NCBI GenBank assembly: GCA_937907715.1
Contig: CALERM010000193.1
Span: 1-13,522 of the forward strand
Reading direction: 5' to 3'
Origin: an uncultured Clostridia bacterium
GTDB lineage: Bacteria; Bacillota; Clostridia; Oscillospirales; Oscillospiraceae
Length of the DNA: 13,522 bases
Shown here: piece after piece, positions 6,530 through 13,379 of the stretch
How the letters are laid out: each line of letters starts with the position of its first letter
Numbering within the stretch: position 1 is the first letter of the stretch
Program-made: the position numbers and the translations under genes
Notes under the pieces: model-generated
Database searches by the model: none
What the model saw: the letters and a program-made list of their open reading frames with translations, nothing else
Told to the model about the DNA's origin: nothing

Positions 6530-7357
6530 ATGGACCGGAAGAACCTTTTTCCGATCGGTGAGGTGTCGAAGCTGTTTCATATCAGCGTCAGCAGCCTGCG
6601 GCATTATGAAACCATCGGTCTTCTGACCCCGGCGTATATTTCCCCGGACTCCGGCTACCGCTATTACGGACCGGAGCAATTTGAAGTTCTGAATACCATC
6701 CGATACCTGCGGGCGCTGGATATGCCGCTGCCCGAGATTGCGGATTTTCTCCGGAACCGGGACATCGACCGCATCGAAGAGAAGCTGCAGCAGCAAAAGC
6801 AGGCGGTCCTTCAAAAGCAGCAGGCGCTCAAGCGCACGGAGCAAAAGATTGACCACCGCCTGCGCTGGCTTCGGGACGCGCAGAGCACGCCGCTTGACAC
6901 GGTTTGCCTCATGCGGCTTCCCGCCTGCCGCATCGTATGGGTCAGCGATTGCCTGAGAATCGGCGCTTCTGCCGATATGGAAGCGCCCATCCGAAAGCTC
7001 GACCGGTCCGACGCGGAAGCTGTCGTCTTTCTCGGAAAGGTCGGGCTGGGTATTTCGGCGGAGCACCTGCAAAGGGCGCAGACGGCGCAGTACGACGGCA
7101 TCTTTCTGATTCTCGACCAGGAAGATATTTATACCGGCGAAACGCTGGATCTGCCGGAAACGCTTTGTGTGCGGCTGCGGTTCCGCGGCAGTCACGCGGA
7201 CGCGCCCGCGCAATATCGGAAGCTTCTTCGTTATATGGACGAGCATCGGATGCAGATTTCCGGCTTCTCCCGGGAAATCACGCTTATTGACTATGGCGTC
7301 ACTAACGATACGAAAAAGTTCGTGACCGAAATCTGTATCCCGGTCCGGTGCAGCTGA
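6530..7357 (+). CDS. MerR-family regulator with C-terminal effector-binding domain (BmrR-like)
   Basis: This is a 275-residue transcription factor. Residues 7-46 form the MerR winged helix: IGEVSKLFHISVSSLRHYE, then SGYRYY as the wing. A dimerising coiled coil rich in Q, K and E runs about 78-115 (EEKLQQQKQAVLQKQQAL). Residues from about 122 resemble the GyrI-like/AraC effector-binding fold of BmrR, ending in a YGVTNDTKKFVTEICIPV-type strand. The domain order and length match ligand-sensing MerR proteins rather than the short metal sensors, and I see no metal-binding cysteine cluster at the C-terminus. The start ATG 6530 follows the MATE stop by three bases, with GGAGGG just upstream. It most likely binds the 5104-5124 dyad and activates its own operon when it binds a ligand that the MATE protein exports. 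Confidence 0.92.
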   Translation: MDRKNLFPIGEVSKLFHISVSSLRHYETIGLLTPAYISPDSGYRYYGPEQFEVLNTIRYLRALDMPLPEIADFLRNRDIDRIEEKLQQQKQAVLQKQQALKRTEQKIDHRLRWLRDAQSTPLDTVCLMRLPACRIVWVSDCLRIGASADMEAPIRKLDRSDAEAVVFLGKVGLGISAEHLQRAQTAQYDGIFLILDQEDIYTGETLDLPETLCVRLRFRGSHADAPAQYRKLLRYMDEHRMQISGFSREITLIDYGVTNDTKKFVTEICIPVRCS

Positions 7358-7382
7358 GCGCCCGCTCCCCATTGTCCCCCAT

Positions 7383-7420
7383 AAAAAGAAATCCGGCGCG
7401 ACCGCGCCGGATTTCTTTTT
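7383..7420. terminator. Bidirectional terminator between convergent genes
   Basis: AAAAAGAAATCCGGCGCG (7383-7400) is mirrored by CGCGCCGGATTTCTTTTT (7403-7420), a nearly perfect 17-18 bp stem with A's on one side and T's on the other. It can terminate the MATE/MerR operon on the plus strand and the lipoprotein gene on the minus strand, whose stop codon begins at 7424. Confidence 0.92.
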
Positions 7421-7421
7421 C

Positions 7422-9569
7422 TTACTTTCCGAGGACGACACAGACGTTGATCTCGCGTTCCGTTTCACTCCGGTCCAGATTGCCGCCGTCGGCGACGGTC
7501 ACGCGCAGCTCATAGAGCACGCCGTCTAAAAGCTCTGTGACAGCCTCGCCCGCTTCGTCCGTAATTTTCCACAGCTCTGCAGAAACCGGCTGAAGCTTTC
7601 CGTCCGCGCCGTAGGCGTAGAGACTCAAATCGGAAGCATTTCCGGAAAGATTGTTCACACGGAAGGCGACCGTGGTGTTGGGGTGGACGTTGCGGACCGT
7701 TACGCTGTTGCGCCAGCTCGCGACTTCTCCTTCGCCGCCATCCTGCTCGAACTGTTCCTGCGAAAGGACGTTTCTCGCCGCCTGGTCGAGGTCAACCTTG
7801 CGGTATGGCATCTCGGGCAGGTAGACAAAGCGGTCCTGCAGCCGCAGCAGCTCCAGATAGCCCGTCGGGCAGTAGAGGGCGTTTCCGCTGTTGCCGGCGT
7901 ACATGCCGATTGCCATGTTGTTATAGCCGTACTTGTTGGAAACGTCCATCGTGAAGACGGTCTCGCCCGTCTCAAAGTCCAGAATGATGTACTGCCACAT
8001 GGAGGTTTCCAGATCCTGCACATAGCCGTAGACATAGCCCGTCGCGGTGGAGAGCTTGAGGATCGAGGTGTCGCTCAGATCGTTCCGACTCCAGATCTTC
8101 TTCATCTCGTAGCCGCTATCGGTTTTCACCGTGTCCACACGCTCAACGCCCGGCGCGATCATCACATTGCCCTTCATGAGCCAGTTCTGGTCGTAAATAT
8201 TCGCGTAGCTCTGAATCGAAGAATCGCTGTTGGGGTCGGCGAGTCCCGCGTTGCCGGCTCCAAACCAGTTGCAGACGATGGTGCTGACCGTTCCCTCGCC
8301 GTCGTCATAGACGATCGCGGAGTTCTCGACCGCCACCTGATATCCCTCGGGAAGATCATCGAGCACCGGCATACTGGCGACGACCTCGCCGGTCTTCATA
8401 TCGAGCGCAAGCAGCTTCACGGGGTCTGCATTGTCGGTGAACATGACGAGGTTCGGTGTCAGCGTCGGCGAGCAGCCGCCGCCCCATGCCAGACCGCCGC
8501 CGGTGGTCTTATCGCCTTCGCCGCTGACCTTCGCGCCGACGCTCTCATACGGCGTGCACCACGCAACGTCGACACCGCCTTCTGCACGCAGCAGATAGCA
8601 GTTCATGTTCGTCAGAATGACCGCGCCGTCCCTGGAGGCGGCGATACCGTTTTCCGCGCCCTCGCCGAGCGCCAGCTCATAGACGAAAACCGCGTCAGAA
8701 AGGTTCGCCTGTTCGCCGTTCAGAATCGCTTCAATCGCAGAGCTCGCAATGTAGCCGAGAACGCCCTGCTGCTGCCGCTCGGGGTAGATACGGAAGCCGC
8801 CCGTGGCAAACCAGAGGTTTCCGTCGTAGTCAAAGACCACAGACAAGAGATTTTGCGTCAGCTCCTTGCCGAGCGCAGCTTCCGCCGCCGCCTTGATGTC
8901 GATATCGAGCACCTTTTCAAACTCGGGAAGGACATTGCCCGCTTCGTCCGTCGCGCGGAGCATCAGCACGTGGTTGTTGCTGGTCGGGCAGACGATGCGG
9001 TTTTCCGCATCCAGGAATGTATAGGAGCTCTGGATGACGTAGCCGCCGCCGTCGTGCTGCGTCGGGGAGAAATAGCCGAGCGTCTTCGTCTCTTCGGCGT
9101 TCAGGTCGCGGATGGCAATGCCGCCGAGCAGCGGCACGACCGCGTGACCGTAGCTGTCAAAGTAGATGGCGGGCGAGGCGTTCGCGTTCGTCGTCTCATA
9201 GGAGACGTTGATTTCCGGATAGATGCCGAGCGGCAGAATTTCATCCGTTGAGTCGGTGTTGTAGCCGTCGTGGTGAATGTTCGCGTCGCTCTTTGCCATG
9301 TAGGGGTTTTCCTCGACCTGCTTGGGGCTTAATGCCTTGACAGGCAGCGCGGAAATTTCCGTCGCAGGCTCCGCTCCGGTTTCAGCTTCGGCTTCTTCCA
9401 CCGGTTCGGCAGTCTCCTGCGCTGCGGCAGGTTCCTGTACGGTCGTTTCTTCCTGCGCGGGCACAGGGGTCTCCGGCTGCTGCGTTTTGCTGCACGCCGC
9501 CATCGACAGCAGCATCGCCGCCGCCAGAACCAGCGCCAAAACTGCGCAAAGTTTCTTTCTCAGTTTCAT
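7422..9569 (-). CDS. Large secreted lipoprotein, probable beta-propeller
   Basis: This is 715 residues from ATG 9569, chosen because AAAAGGAGG (9587-9579) sits 9 bases upstream; an ATG 21 bases earlier would contain that site. Residues 1-26 are a lipoprotein signal: basic MKLRKK, a hydrophobic run, and MAAC with lipid-bearing C26. A disordered linker rich in E, P, A and T spans about 28-75. The rest has recurring strands with propeller-like phrases such as FDSYGHAVVPL, DYDGNLWFATGGF, SRDGAVILTNMN, TPNLVMFTDN, LLALDMKTGEVVAS and YIILDFETGETVFT, resembling PQQ-like or NHL-like beta-propellers. A separate C-terminal beta-sandwich-like part (about 620-715) follows. No catalytic motif is recognised. 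It should be anchored on the outer face of the membrane and may bind a ligand. It follows a pseudo-receiver gene by 17 bases in the same operon. Confidence 0.85.
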   Translation of the reverse strand: MKLRKKLCAVLALVLAAAMLLSMAACSKTQQPETPVPAQEETTVQEPAAAQETAEPVEEAEAETGAEPATEISALPVKALSPKQVEENPYMAKSDANIHHDGYNTDSTDEILPLGIYPEINVSYETTNANASPAIYFDSYGHAVVPLLGGIAIRDLNAEETKTLGYFSPTQHDGGGYVIQSSYTFLDAENRIVCPTSNNHVLMLRATDEAGNVLPEFEKVLDIDIKAAAEAALGKELTQNLLSVVFDYDGNLWFATGGFRIYPERQQQGVLGYIASSAIEAILNGEQANLSDAVFVYELALGEGAENGIAASRDGAVILTNMNCYLLRAEGGVDVAWCTPYESVGAKVSGEGDKTTGGGLAWGGGCSPTLTPNLVMFTDNADPVKLLALDMKTGEVVASMPVLDDLPEGYQVAVENSAIVYDDGEGTVSTIVCNWFGAGNAGLADPNSDSSIQSYANIYDQNWLMKGNVMIAPGVERVDTVKTDSGYEMKKIWSRNDLSDTSILKLSTATGYVYGYVQDLETSMWQYIILDFETGETVFTMDVSNKYGYNNMAIGMYAGNSGNALYCPTGYLELLRLQDRFVYLPEMPYRKVDLDQAARNVLSQEQFEQDGGEGEVASWRNSVTVRNVHPNTTVAFRVNNLSGNASDLSLYAYGADGKLQPVSAELWKITDEAGEAVTELLDGVLYELRVTVADGGNLDRSETEREINVCVVLGK

Positions 9570-9586
9570 CCCAAATTTCCTCCTTT

Positions 9587-9988
9587 TCATTGCTCGCTGT
9601 CTGCGCAATTTTTAGCAGACGGCATTTTTTCTTCCACCCAGACGCAAAGCCCCTGCCGGAAGGCTAGCTCCGTCACAGGCTCTAACAAAAAATAATCCAC
9701 GCGCAGCCGGAATGCGTGCAGCGAAAAATCGAGATCGCTGCACCAGATGATGCGCGTTTCCGGAAGCAGCGCACGCAGATGCTCTGCCGCGTTCAGCCCG
9801 TCCACCCCCGGCAGGGCGATGACGGCATTGGTCGGCGGGGTCTTCCGCGCAGATGCAAAGAACCGTTCCTGATCAAGATAGGACTCCAGCTTTGGAAACA
9901 GGCTGCGTTCCGCGCAGAACCGCGAGATCTGCTCGGTAAAAAACGTGACCTGCGCTTCGCTTCTAGTCAGCACGGCGATGCGGTACAC
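9587..9988 (-). CDS. Degenerate receiver-domain protein without output domain
   Basis: This is 133 residues from GTG 9988, chosen because AAAGGAGG lies 6 bases upstream; the longer open frame to 10045 has no such site. The fold pattern follows a response-regulator receiver, matching the divergent regulator: initial strand YRIAVLT, GVDGLNAAEHLRALLP after the third strand, and DYFLLEPV near the end. The phosphorylation residues are lost. The acidic pair is T8-R9, the phospho-acceptor position is V56, and the conserved lysine is E103. It has no DNA-binding domain, so it cannot act as a normal response regulator; a protein-interaction role, for example with the neighbouring kinase or LytTR regulator, is an inference. 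Its TGA overlaps the ribosome site of the lipoprotein gene, indicating translational coupling. The coding call is strong; the receiver relationship is moderate. Confidence 0.78.
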   Translation of the reverse strand: MYRIAVLTRSEAQVTFFTEQISRFCAERSLFPKLESYLDQERFFASARKTPPTNAVIALPGVDGLNAAEHLRALLPETRIIWCSDLDFSLHAFRLRVDYFLLEPVTELAFRQGLCVWVEEKMPSAKNCADSEQ

Positions 9989-10030
9989 GGCGCGCCTCCT
10001 TTCTGCCGTCGTTGACGTTTTCTGTTTGCC

Positions 10031-10058
10031 AGTATACAGCCGCACGCCGCCTTTTCAA
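10031..10058 (-). promoter_or_regulatory. Promoter of the pseudo-receiver/lipoprotein operon
   Basis: On the minus strand TTGAAA (10058-10053) and TATACT (10036-10031) are separated by 16 bases. The transcript would start near 10024, about 35 bases before the GTG start codon. The direct repeats listed next sit 5 bases upstream of this -35 box. Confidence 0.65.
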
Positions 10059-10063
10059 GCCGT

Positions 10064-10103
10064 TTGGCACGAAAGACCCGATTTTGTCACGAAATCCGGT
10101 TTT
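10064..10103. promoter_or_regulatory. 20-bp-period direct repeat, candidate LytTR binding site
   Basis: TTGGCACGAAA (10064-10074) recurs as TTGTCACGAAA (10084-10094); over 20 bases about 13 positions agree. On the minus strand this reads as two TTTCGTGNCAA units ending 5 bases before the -35 box. LytTR regulators such as AgrA and ComE bind two imperfect direct repeats about two helical turns apart, typically just upstream of a -35 box. The site also lies about 30 bases upstream of the plus-strand -10 box, so it could affect both directions. Confidence 0.6.
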
Positions 10104-10129
10104 GCAGCCGCACCGGGGCTGGACAGGTG

Positions 10130-10138
10130 TGATATAAT
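10130..10138 (+). promoter_or_regulatory. Extended -10 promoter of the response regulator/kinase operon
   Basis: TGATATAAT is a perfect extended -10 (TGN followed by TATAAT). No good -35 box is found 16-18 bases upstream (GCACCG region), so the promoter probably depends on the TG extension or an activator. The start point would be near 10145, about 29 bases before the ATG. Confidence 0.65.
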
Positions 10139-10173
10139 CATGCCGGAATCTTTTACGAAGGAGCCGGTCCGGC

Positions 10174-10893
10174 ATGAGAATTGCAATTGTGGATGATCTT
10201 GCAGAAGAACGCGCGCTGCTGAAGACCCGATTGGAGCGGCAGCTTGCGCGCCGCGGCGTGCAGGCGGAGCTTCTGGAATTGGAAAGCAGCGAAGCGTTTC
10301 TCGCGGCAGAAAAAACGCAGCGCTTTACGAGCGCGTTTCTGGATATTTACATGGATGGAATGAGCGGCATGGACGCCGCGCGGGAGCTTCGGAAGACAAA
10401 CACCGACTGCCTTCTGATCTTTACCACGACCTCGACCGACCACGCGCTCGAGGGCTTTCAGGTGCGGGCGCTGCACTATCTGGTCAAGCCCTTTTCAGAT
10501 GCCGAGCTGTCGGGGCTTGTTGACGAAATGCTTGCGAAGCTCCCGCGTCCGGAGCCGAGCCTTTCGGTCAAGGTCTGCGGCAGCGACGTGCGTCTTCGCT
10601 ACCGGGACATCATTTCCGCCGAGCATTTTGCCCACATGATCAACGTCCGCACCACCGCCGGAAAAACGCTCGCTACGCGCCAGAGCTTCAAGGTCTTCAC
10701 CGAGCCTCTTAAAAAAGATCCGCGCTTTTTCGTCTGCGGCCGCGGCGTGATCGTGAATTTAGAGCACGCCGCCGATTTTCAGGACGCTGCCTTCTGCATG
10801 ACGGACGGCAGCCGCGTCTACGTCAGCCAGGAGCTTTTGAAGCCTGCCCGGCAGGCGTTCATGGAGTTTCTGCTGCAAAGGGGGCAGGGCTGA
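10174..10893 (+). CDS. LytTR-family response regulator
   Basis: This is a 239-residue two-domain regulator of the AgrA/VirR/LytR type. Receiver residues 1-120 are intact: acidic pair D7/D8, phospho-acceptor D57 in FLDIYMDG, the T84-T86 region and K105 in VKPF. Residues about 130-237 form a LytTR DNA-binding domain, with SLSVKVCGSDVRLRYRDI as its first strands and FFVCGRGVIVNLEHAADF near the recognition region. The start is ATG 10174 with AAGGAG at 10158-10163. Its TGA overlaps the ATG of the kinase gene by one base, so the pair is co-translated. It probably receives phosphate from that kinase and binds the 10064-10103 repeats to control the divergent operon and possibly itself. Regulators of this class often control peptide sensing, surface factors or bacteriocins, but no peptide gene is visible here. 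Confidence 0.95.
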   Translation: MRIAIVDDLAEERALLKTRLERQLARRGVQAELLELESSEAFLAAEKTQRFTSAFLDIYMDGMSGMDAARELRKTNTDCLLIFTTTSTDHALEGFQVRALHYLVKPFSDAELSGLVDEMLAKLPRPEPSLSVKVCGSDVRLRYRDIISAEHFAHMINVRTTAGKTLATRQSFKVFTEPLKKDPRFFVCGRGVIVNLEHAADFQDAAFCMTDGSRVYVSQELLKPARQAFMEFLLQRGQG

Positions 10894-12212
10894 TGAAAGA
10901 GGCTTTACGCCCGGTTCTGGAGCTTTCCGTCGTCCTTCCGGGGCTGCTGCTTGCGTATTTTCCGGTCAAATCGTATCTGAAGCAGCCGCCCGGAGGACTC
11001 GCCGCGTGGCTCTTGCCGCTGATGCTTGCGCTGAGCGTTGTCAGCGGGCTTGTCTGCTATCATTTCCGTGCTTCCACCGCAGCTGCACTGGCTTTTCTCT
11101 CGCTCACTGCAATTGTCCTGTATACCAAAACGCTCCGCATTTCCTTGTGGAAATCCGGAACAATTGCGTTGTCGGTGTGTGCGGTGTTTGCCTGCGTGAA
11201 CAGCTTGTCCCGCGCCGTCAGCGCTGCTATTTTGATGCATACGCAGGCAGCGCAGCCGGGACCGTGGTTCTGCCTGGAAGCCTGCATTTTTTACAACGCG
11301 CTCTGCTGGCTTGCTGTTCTGGCAGCCCTCTATCCTTCGACCCACGCGGTGCGCGCAATGGTTGAGGATGATAATTTCGCGCAGACCTGGTATGTGTTCT
11401 GGGTTCTGCCGCTGGTGTTCATCCTGCTGAACCTGTTCATGATTCCGCGCTATTCGTCGACGCTCCAGACAGGAAGGGTTTTACAGGGCTACATGGTGCT
11501 CAGCATCGCGCTGCTGGTGCTGCTTTTCTGGTTCAATGCGATTTTTCTGCTGATGGCGAACAGTCTCAACCGCAATGCGCGGCTGCAGCAGGAGAACCAG
11601 CTTCTTTCCATGCAGCAGCGCCGCTTTGACGATCTCAAAACCGCCATTGAAGAGGCGCGGCAGGCGCGGCACGATATGCGCCATCAACTGCACCAGATCT
11701 CCGCGCTGACGGAAAGCGGCGATCTGGAGGGTGTGAAAGCCTACCTCGCAAAAGCCGTCGCCCGCATTCCGAGCATCGATATGCATTTCTGCGAAAACCG
11801 TGCGGCGGACAGCGTCGTTGGCTATTACTGCGCCCTGTCAAAACGCGAGGACATTCCCTTCTGCGCGCAGCTCGATCTGCCGGAATCGCTTCCGGTGGAC
11901 GAAATTGACATGTGCCTGGTCTTATCCAATTTGCTCGAAAACACGCTCGAAGCAAGCCTTCGCACTGCGCCGGGCAGACGGCAGATCAAGATCACCGCGT
12001 ATTTACATGCCGAGCGGTTGCTTCTGATCGAGACCGAGAACGCCTTTGATGGCGAGGTCAGAGAAAAAGACGGCGTCTTCCGCTCGTCCAAGCGCAGAGG
12101 AAACGGCGTCGGCATCCAGTCCGTGCGCCACATTGCCGAGAAAACCGGCGGCGCAAGTACGTTTACCTATCAGGGCGGCATTTTCTCCGCGAAGGTCATG
12201 CTTCGCGGCTGA
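10893..12212 (+). CDS. GHKL-type sensor histidine kinase (AgrC-like)
   Basis: This is a 439-residue membrane kinase. Residues 1-222 contain about six hydrophobic segments and little extracellular loop, as in AgrC-type sensors that bind ligands within or near the membrane. A short coiled linker (about 225-258) leads to the phosphorylation site H260 in ARHDMRHQL. The GHKL ATPase domain follows, with N-box LSNLLENTLEA (N346, N350) and G-box GNGVGIQSV (403-411). All expected motifs of this kinase class are present. The start ATG overlaps the response-regulator stop (TGATG), so the two form one system. The signal is not visible; a peptide, a lipid-phase compound or the lipoprotein encoded opposite are possible and untested. 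Two terminator-like hairpins follow within 150 bases. Confidence 0.94.
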   Translation: MKEALRPVLELSVVLPGLLLAYFPVKSYLKQPPGGLAAWLLPLMLALSVVSGLVCYHFRASTAAALAFLSLTAIVLYTKTLRISLWKSGTIALSVCAVFACVNSLSRAVSAAILMHTQAAQPGPWFCLEACIFYNALCWLAVLAALYPSTHAVRAMVEDDNFAQTWYVFWVLPLVFILLNLFMIPRYSSTLQTGRVLQGYMVLSIALLVLLFWFNAIFLLMANSLNRNARLQQENQLLSMQQRRFDDLKTAIEEARQARHDMRHQLHQISALTESGDLEGVKAYLAKAVARIPSIDMHFCENRAADSVVGYYCALSKREDIPFCAQLDLPESLPVDEIDMCLVLSNLLENTLEASLRTAPGRRQIKITAYLHAERLLLIETENAFDGEVREKDGVFRSSKRRGNGVGIQSVRHIAEKTGGASTFTYQGGIFSAKVMLRG

Positions 12213-12290
12213 GCGAATAAAAAGGTCGCGCAGTAAGCAGCCAGATTGCGTGCCGCCTGTTCCGTTTTTTCTGCTGTGCCTCGTCCTTTG

Positions 12291-12314
12291 CGGGCTTACG
12301 CCCGGTCATTTTTC
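12291..12314 (+). terminator. Short terminator-like hairpin after the kinase gene
   Basis: CGGGC (12291-12295) and GCCCG (12300-12304) enclose TTAC, followed by GTCATTTTTCC. The stem is short, so this is a weak candidate. No open frame is seen between the kinase stop and this point. Confidence 0.4.
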
Positions 12315-12315
12315 C

Positions 12316-12357
12316 AGGGGTGTGGTTCTTTCAGAACCGTACCCCTGAAGCTTTTTT
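12316..12357 (+). terminator. Intrinsic terminator after the kinase operon
   Basis: AGGGGTGTGGTTCT (12316-12329) pairs with AGAACCGTACCCCT (12333-12346), 14 base pairs including two G-U wobbles, around a TTC loop. GAAGC and then six T's follow. This is the better of the two terminator candidates in the 276-base gap after the kinase gene. Confidence 0.7.
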
Positions 12358-12377
12358 CATAAACCTGAGAATTGGAA

Positions 12378-12405
12378 TTGTGTTTGCGAAAACAGGTGCT
12401 ATAAT
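12378..12405 (+). promoter_or_regulatory. Promoter of the metallo-hydrolase operon
   Basis: A perfect TATAAT (12400-12405) is preceded by TGC, making an extended -10, and by TTGTGT (12378-12383) at a 16-base spacing. The transcript would start near 12412 with a leader of about 77 bases. Confidence 0.75.
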
Positions 12406-12413
12406 AGCGTTAT

Positions 12414-12431
12414 GGTTAGTGTGCTCTAACC
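12414..12431. promoter_or_regulatory. Dyad at the transcript start, candidate repressor operator
   Basis: GGTTAG and CTAACC flank six bases (TGTGCT), directly after the predicted transcript start. Such a position suits a repressor, and the GTTAG..CTAAC form resembles TetR-like operators. It could instead be a 5' RNA stem-loop. No regulator gene lies next to it in the window. Confidence 0.5.
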
Positions 12432-12488
12432 GTCATAGAACGAAGGGCTGCCGAAACTGATGCGCCAGGAGCCGAAGGAGGAGCAGAA

Positions 12489-13379
12489 ATGTCCAGGAAA
12501 GCAACCGAATTTCAGAAAAAAGCAATGAGCAGAATGTACCGCGGCACGGAAATCTTCAAGCCGCTGAACACCGGCTGGATCGATGAAAATCTTGCCTGCG
12601 TGCGCGAATGGGTGGCGAACATCTTCTTCTACCGCAAGGGCGATACGACGATCATGATCGACGCGGGCTATAATTATGACCGGCTGGAAGAAAAAATGGG
12701 CTGGCTGGGTATTGATCCGAAATCCATCCGCCACATTCTCATTACCCATCAGGACACCGACCACGTCGGCGCAGTCGAGGCAGACAGCCCGGGGCTGTTC
12801 AAAAAAGCAACGCTGTATGTCGGAGAGATTGAAAACCGGTATCTCACAGGCGAGGTGCGCCGGAAGGTAATCTATCATCTCTACAAGCTCCCACAGGTCA
12901 CCATCAGCAACCGCAAACAGCTGCTGCGGGACGGCGAAACGCTTCACATCGGAGACATCAAGATCAAATGCTTCCTTGTGCCGGGTCATACCTGGGGACA
13001 CATGGTCTATCTCATTGACGACAAGTATCTATTCACCGGCGACACGCTCTGGTTCGGCGCGGACGGCGGCTACAGCTTTATCTCCACGCTTGCTGAGAAC
13101 AACCGGCTGGCTGTGAAATCGCTTGCCATCCTGGAGAGGAAGCTTCAAAAGATGGGCGTACATCCGCTGTTTATCACCGGGCACACCGGCTGGACGGACA
13201 GCTTTGAGTTTGCTTTTGCGCACAAAGACAAGCTCTGTTCTCCGTTTCAGAAACGGGTACACGACCCGTCGGCGCCGTATGACGCCTACGACGAATCAGA
13301 CGATACCGAGCAAAACGCCAGAAGCGGCTATCTCGCCGGCGTAAAGGGGGAAACAGCATGTTATATTCAGAAAAATTGA
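12489..13379 (+). CDS. Metallo-beta-lactamase-fold hydrolase
   Basis: This 296-residue protein starts at ATG 12489 behind AAGGAGGAG (12475-12483). It has the MBL fold landmarks: IDAG (57-60), the metal motif H87-Q-D89-T-D91-H92, H167 in PGHTWGH, D185 in TGDTLW and H232 in TGHTG. The second histidine of the usual HxHxDH motif is aspartate (D89), a variant seen in some MBL subfamilies, so the metal set is altered but not clearly inactive. No signal peptide is seen, so it is probably a cytoplasmic hydrolase of an ester, thioester, phosphodiester or lactone; the substrate cannot be told. The 3' end overlaps the next gene by 22 bases, so the two are likely translationally coupled. The promoter and dyad upstream suggest regulated expression. 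Confidence 0.92.
   Translation: MSRKATEFQKKAMSRMYRGTEIFKPLNTGWIDENLACVREWVANIFFYRKGDTTIMIDAGYNYDRLEEKMGWLGIDPKSIRHILITHQDTDHVGAVEADSPGLFKKATLYVGEIENRYLTGEVRRKVIYHLYKLPQVTISNRKQLLRDGETLHIGDIKIKCFLVPGHTWGHMVYLIDDKYLFTGDTLWFGADGGYSFISTLAENNRLAVKSLAILERKLQKMGVHPLFITGHTGWTDSFEFAFAHKDKLCSPFQKRVHDPSAPYDAYDESDDTEQNARSGYLAGVKGETACYIQKN

Noticed and set aside
5180..7468. A 762-codon open frame on the minus strand opposite the MATE/MerR operon
   Set aside because: It lies antisense to two clear family members, is extremely rich in Arg, Asp, Gln and His, has no recognisable domain and no ribosome site. It is a by-product of codon bias in the real genes.
7683..9251. A 522-codon open frame on the plus strand opposite the lipoprotein gene
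   Set aside because: The composition is biased (Arg, Val, Asp, His), with no domain or ribosome site. The minus-strand gene has a signal peptide, a strong ribosome site and a terminator.
12213..12488. A possible small RNA or peptide pheromone gene after the kinase
   Set aside because: There is no short frame with a ribosome site and no promoter before 12378. Only terminator hairpins and the next gene's promoter are seen.
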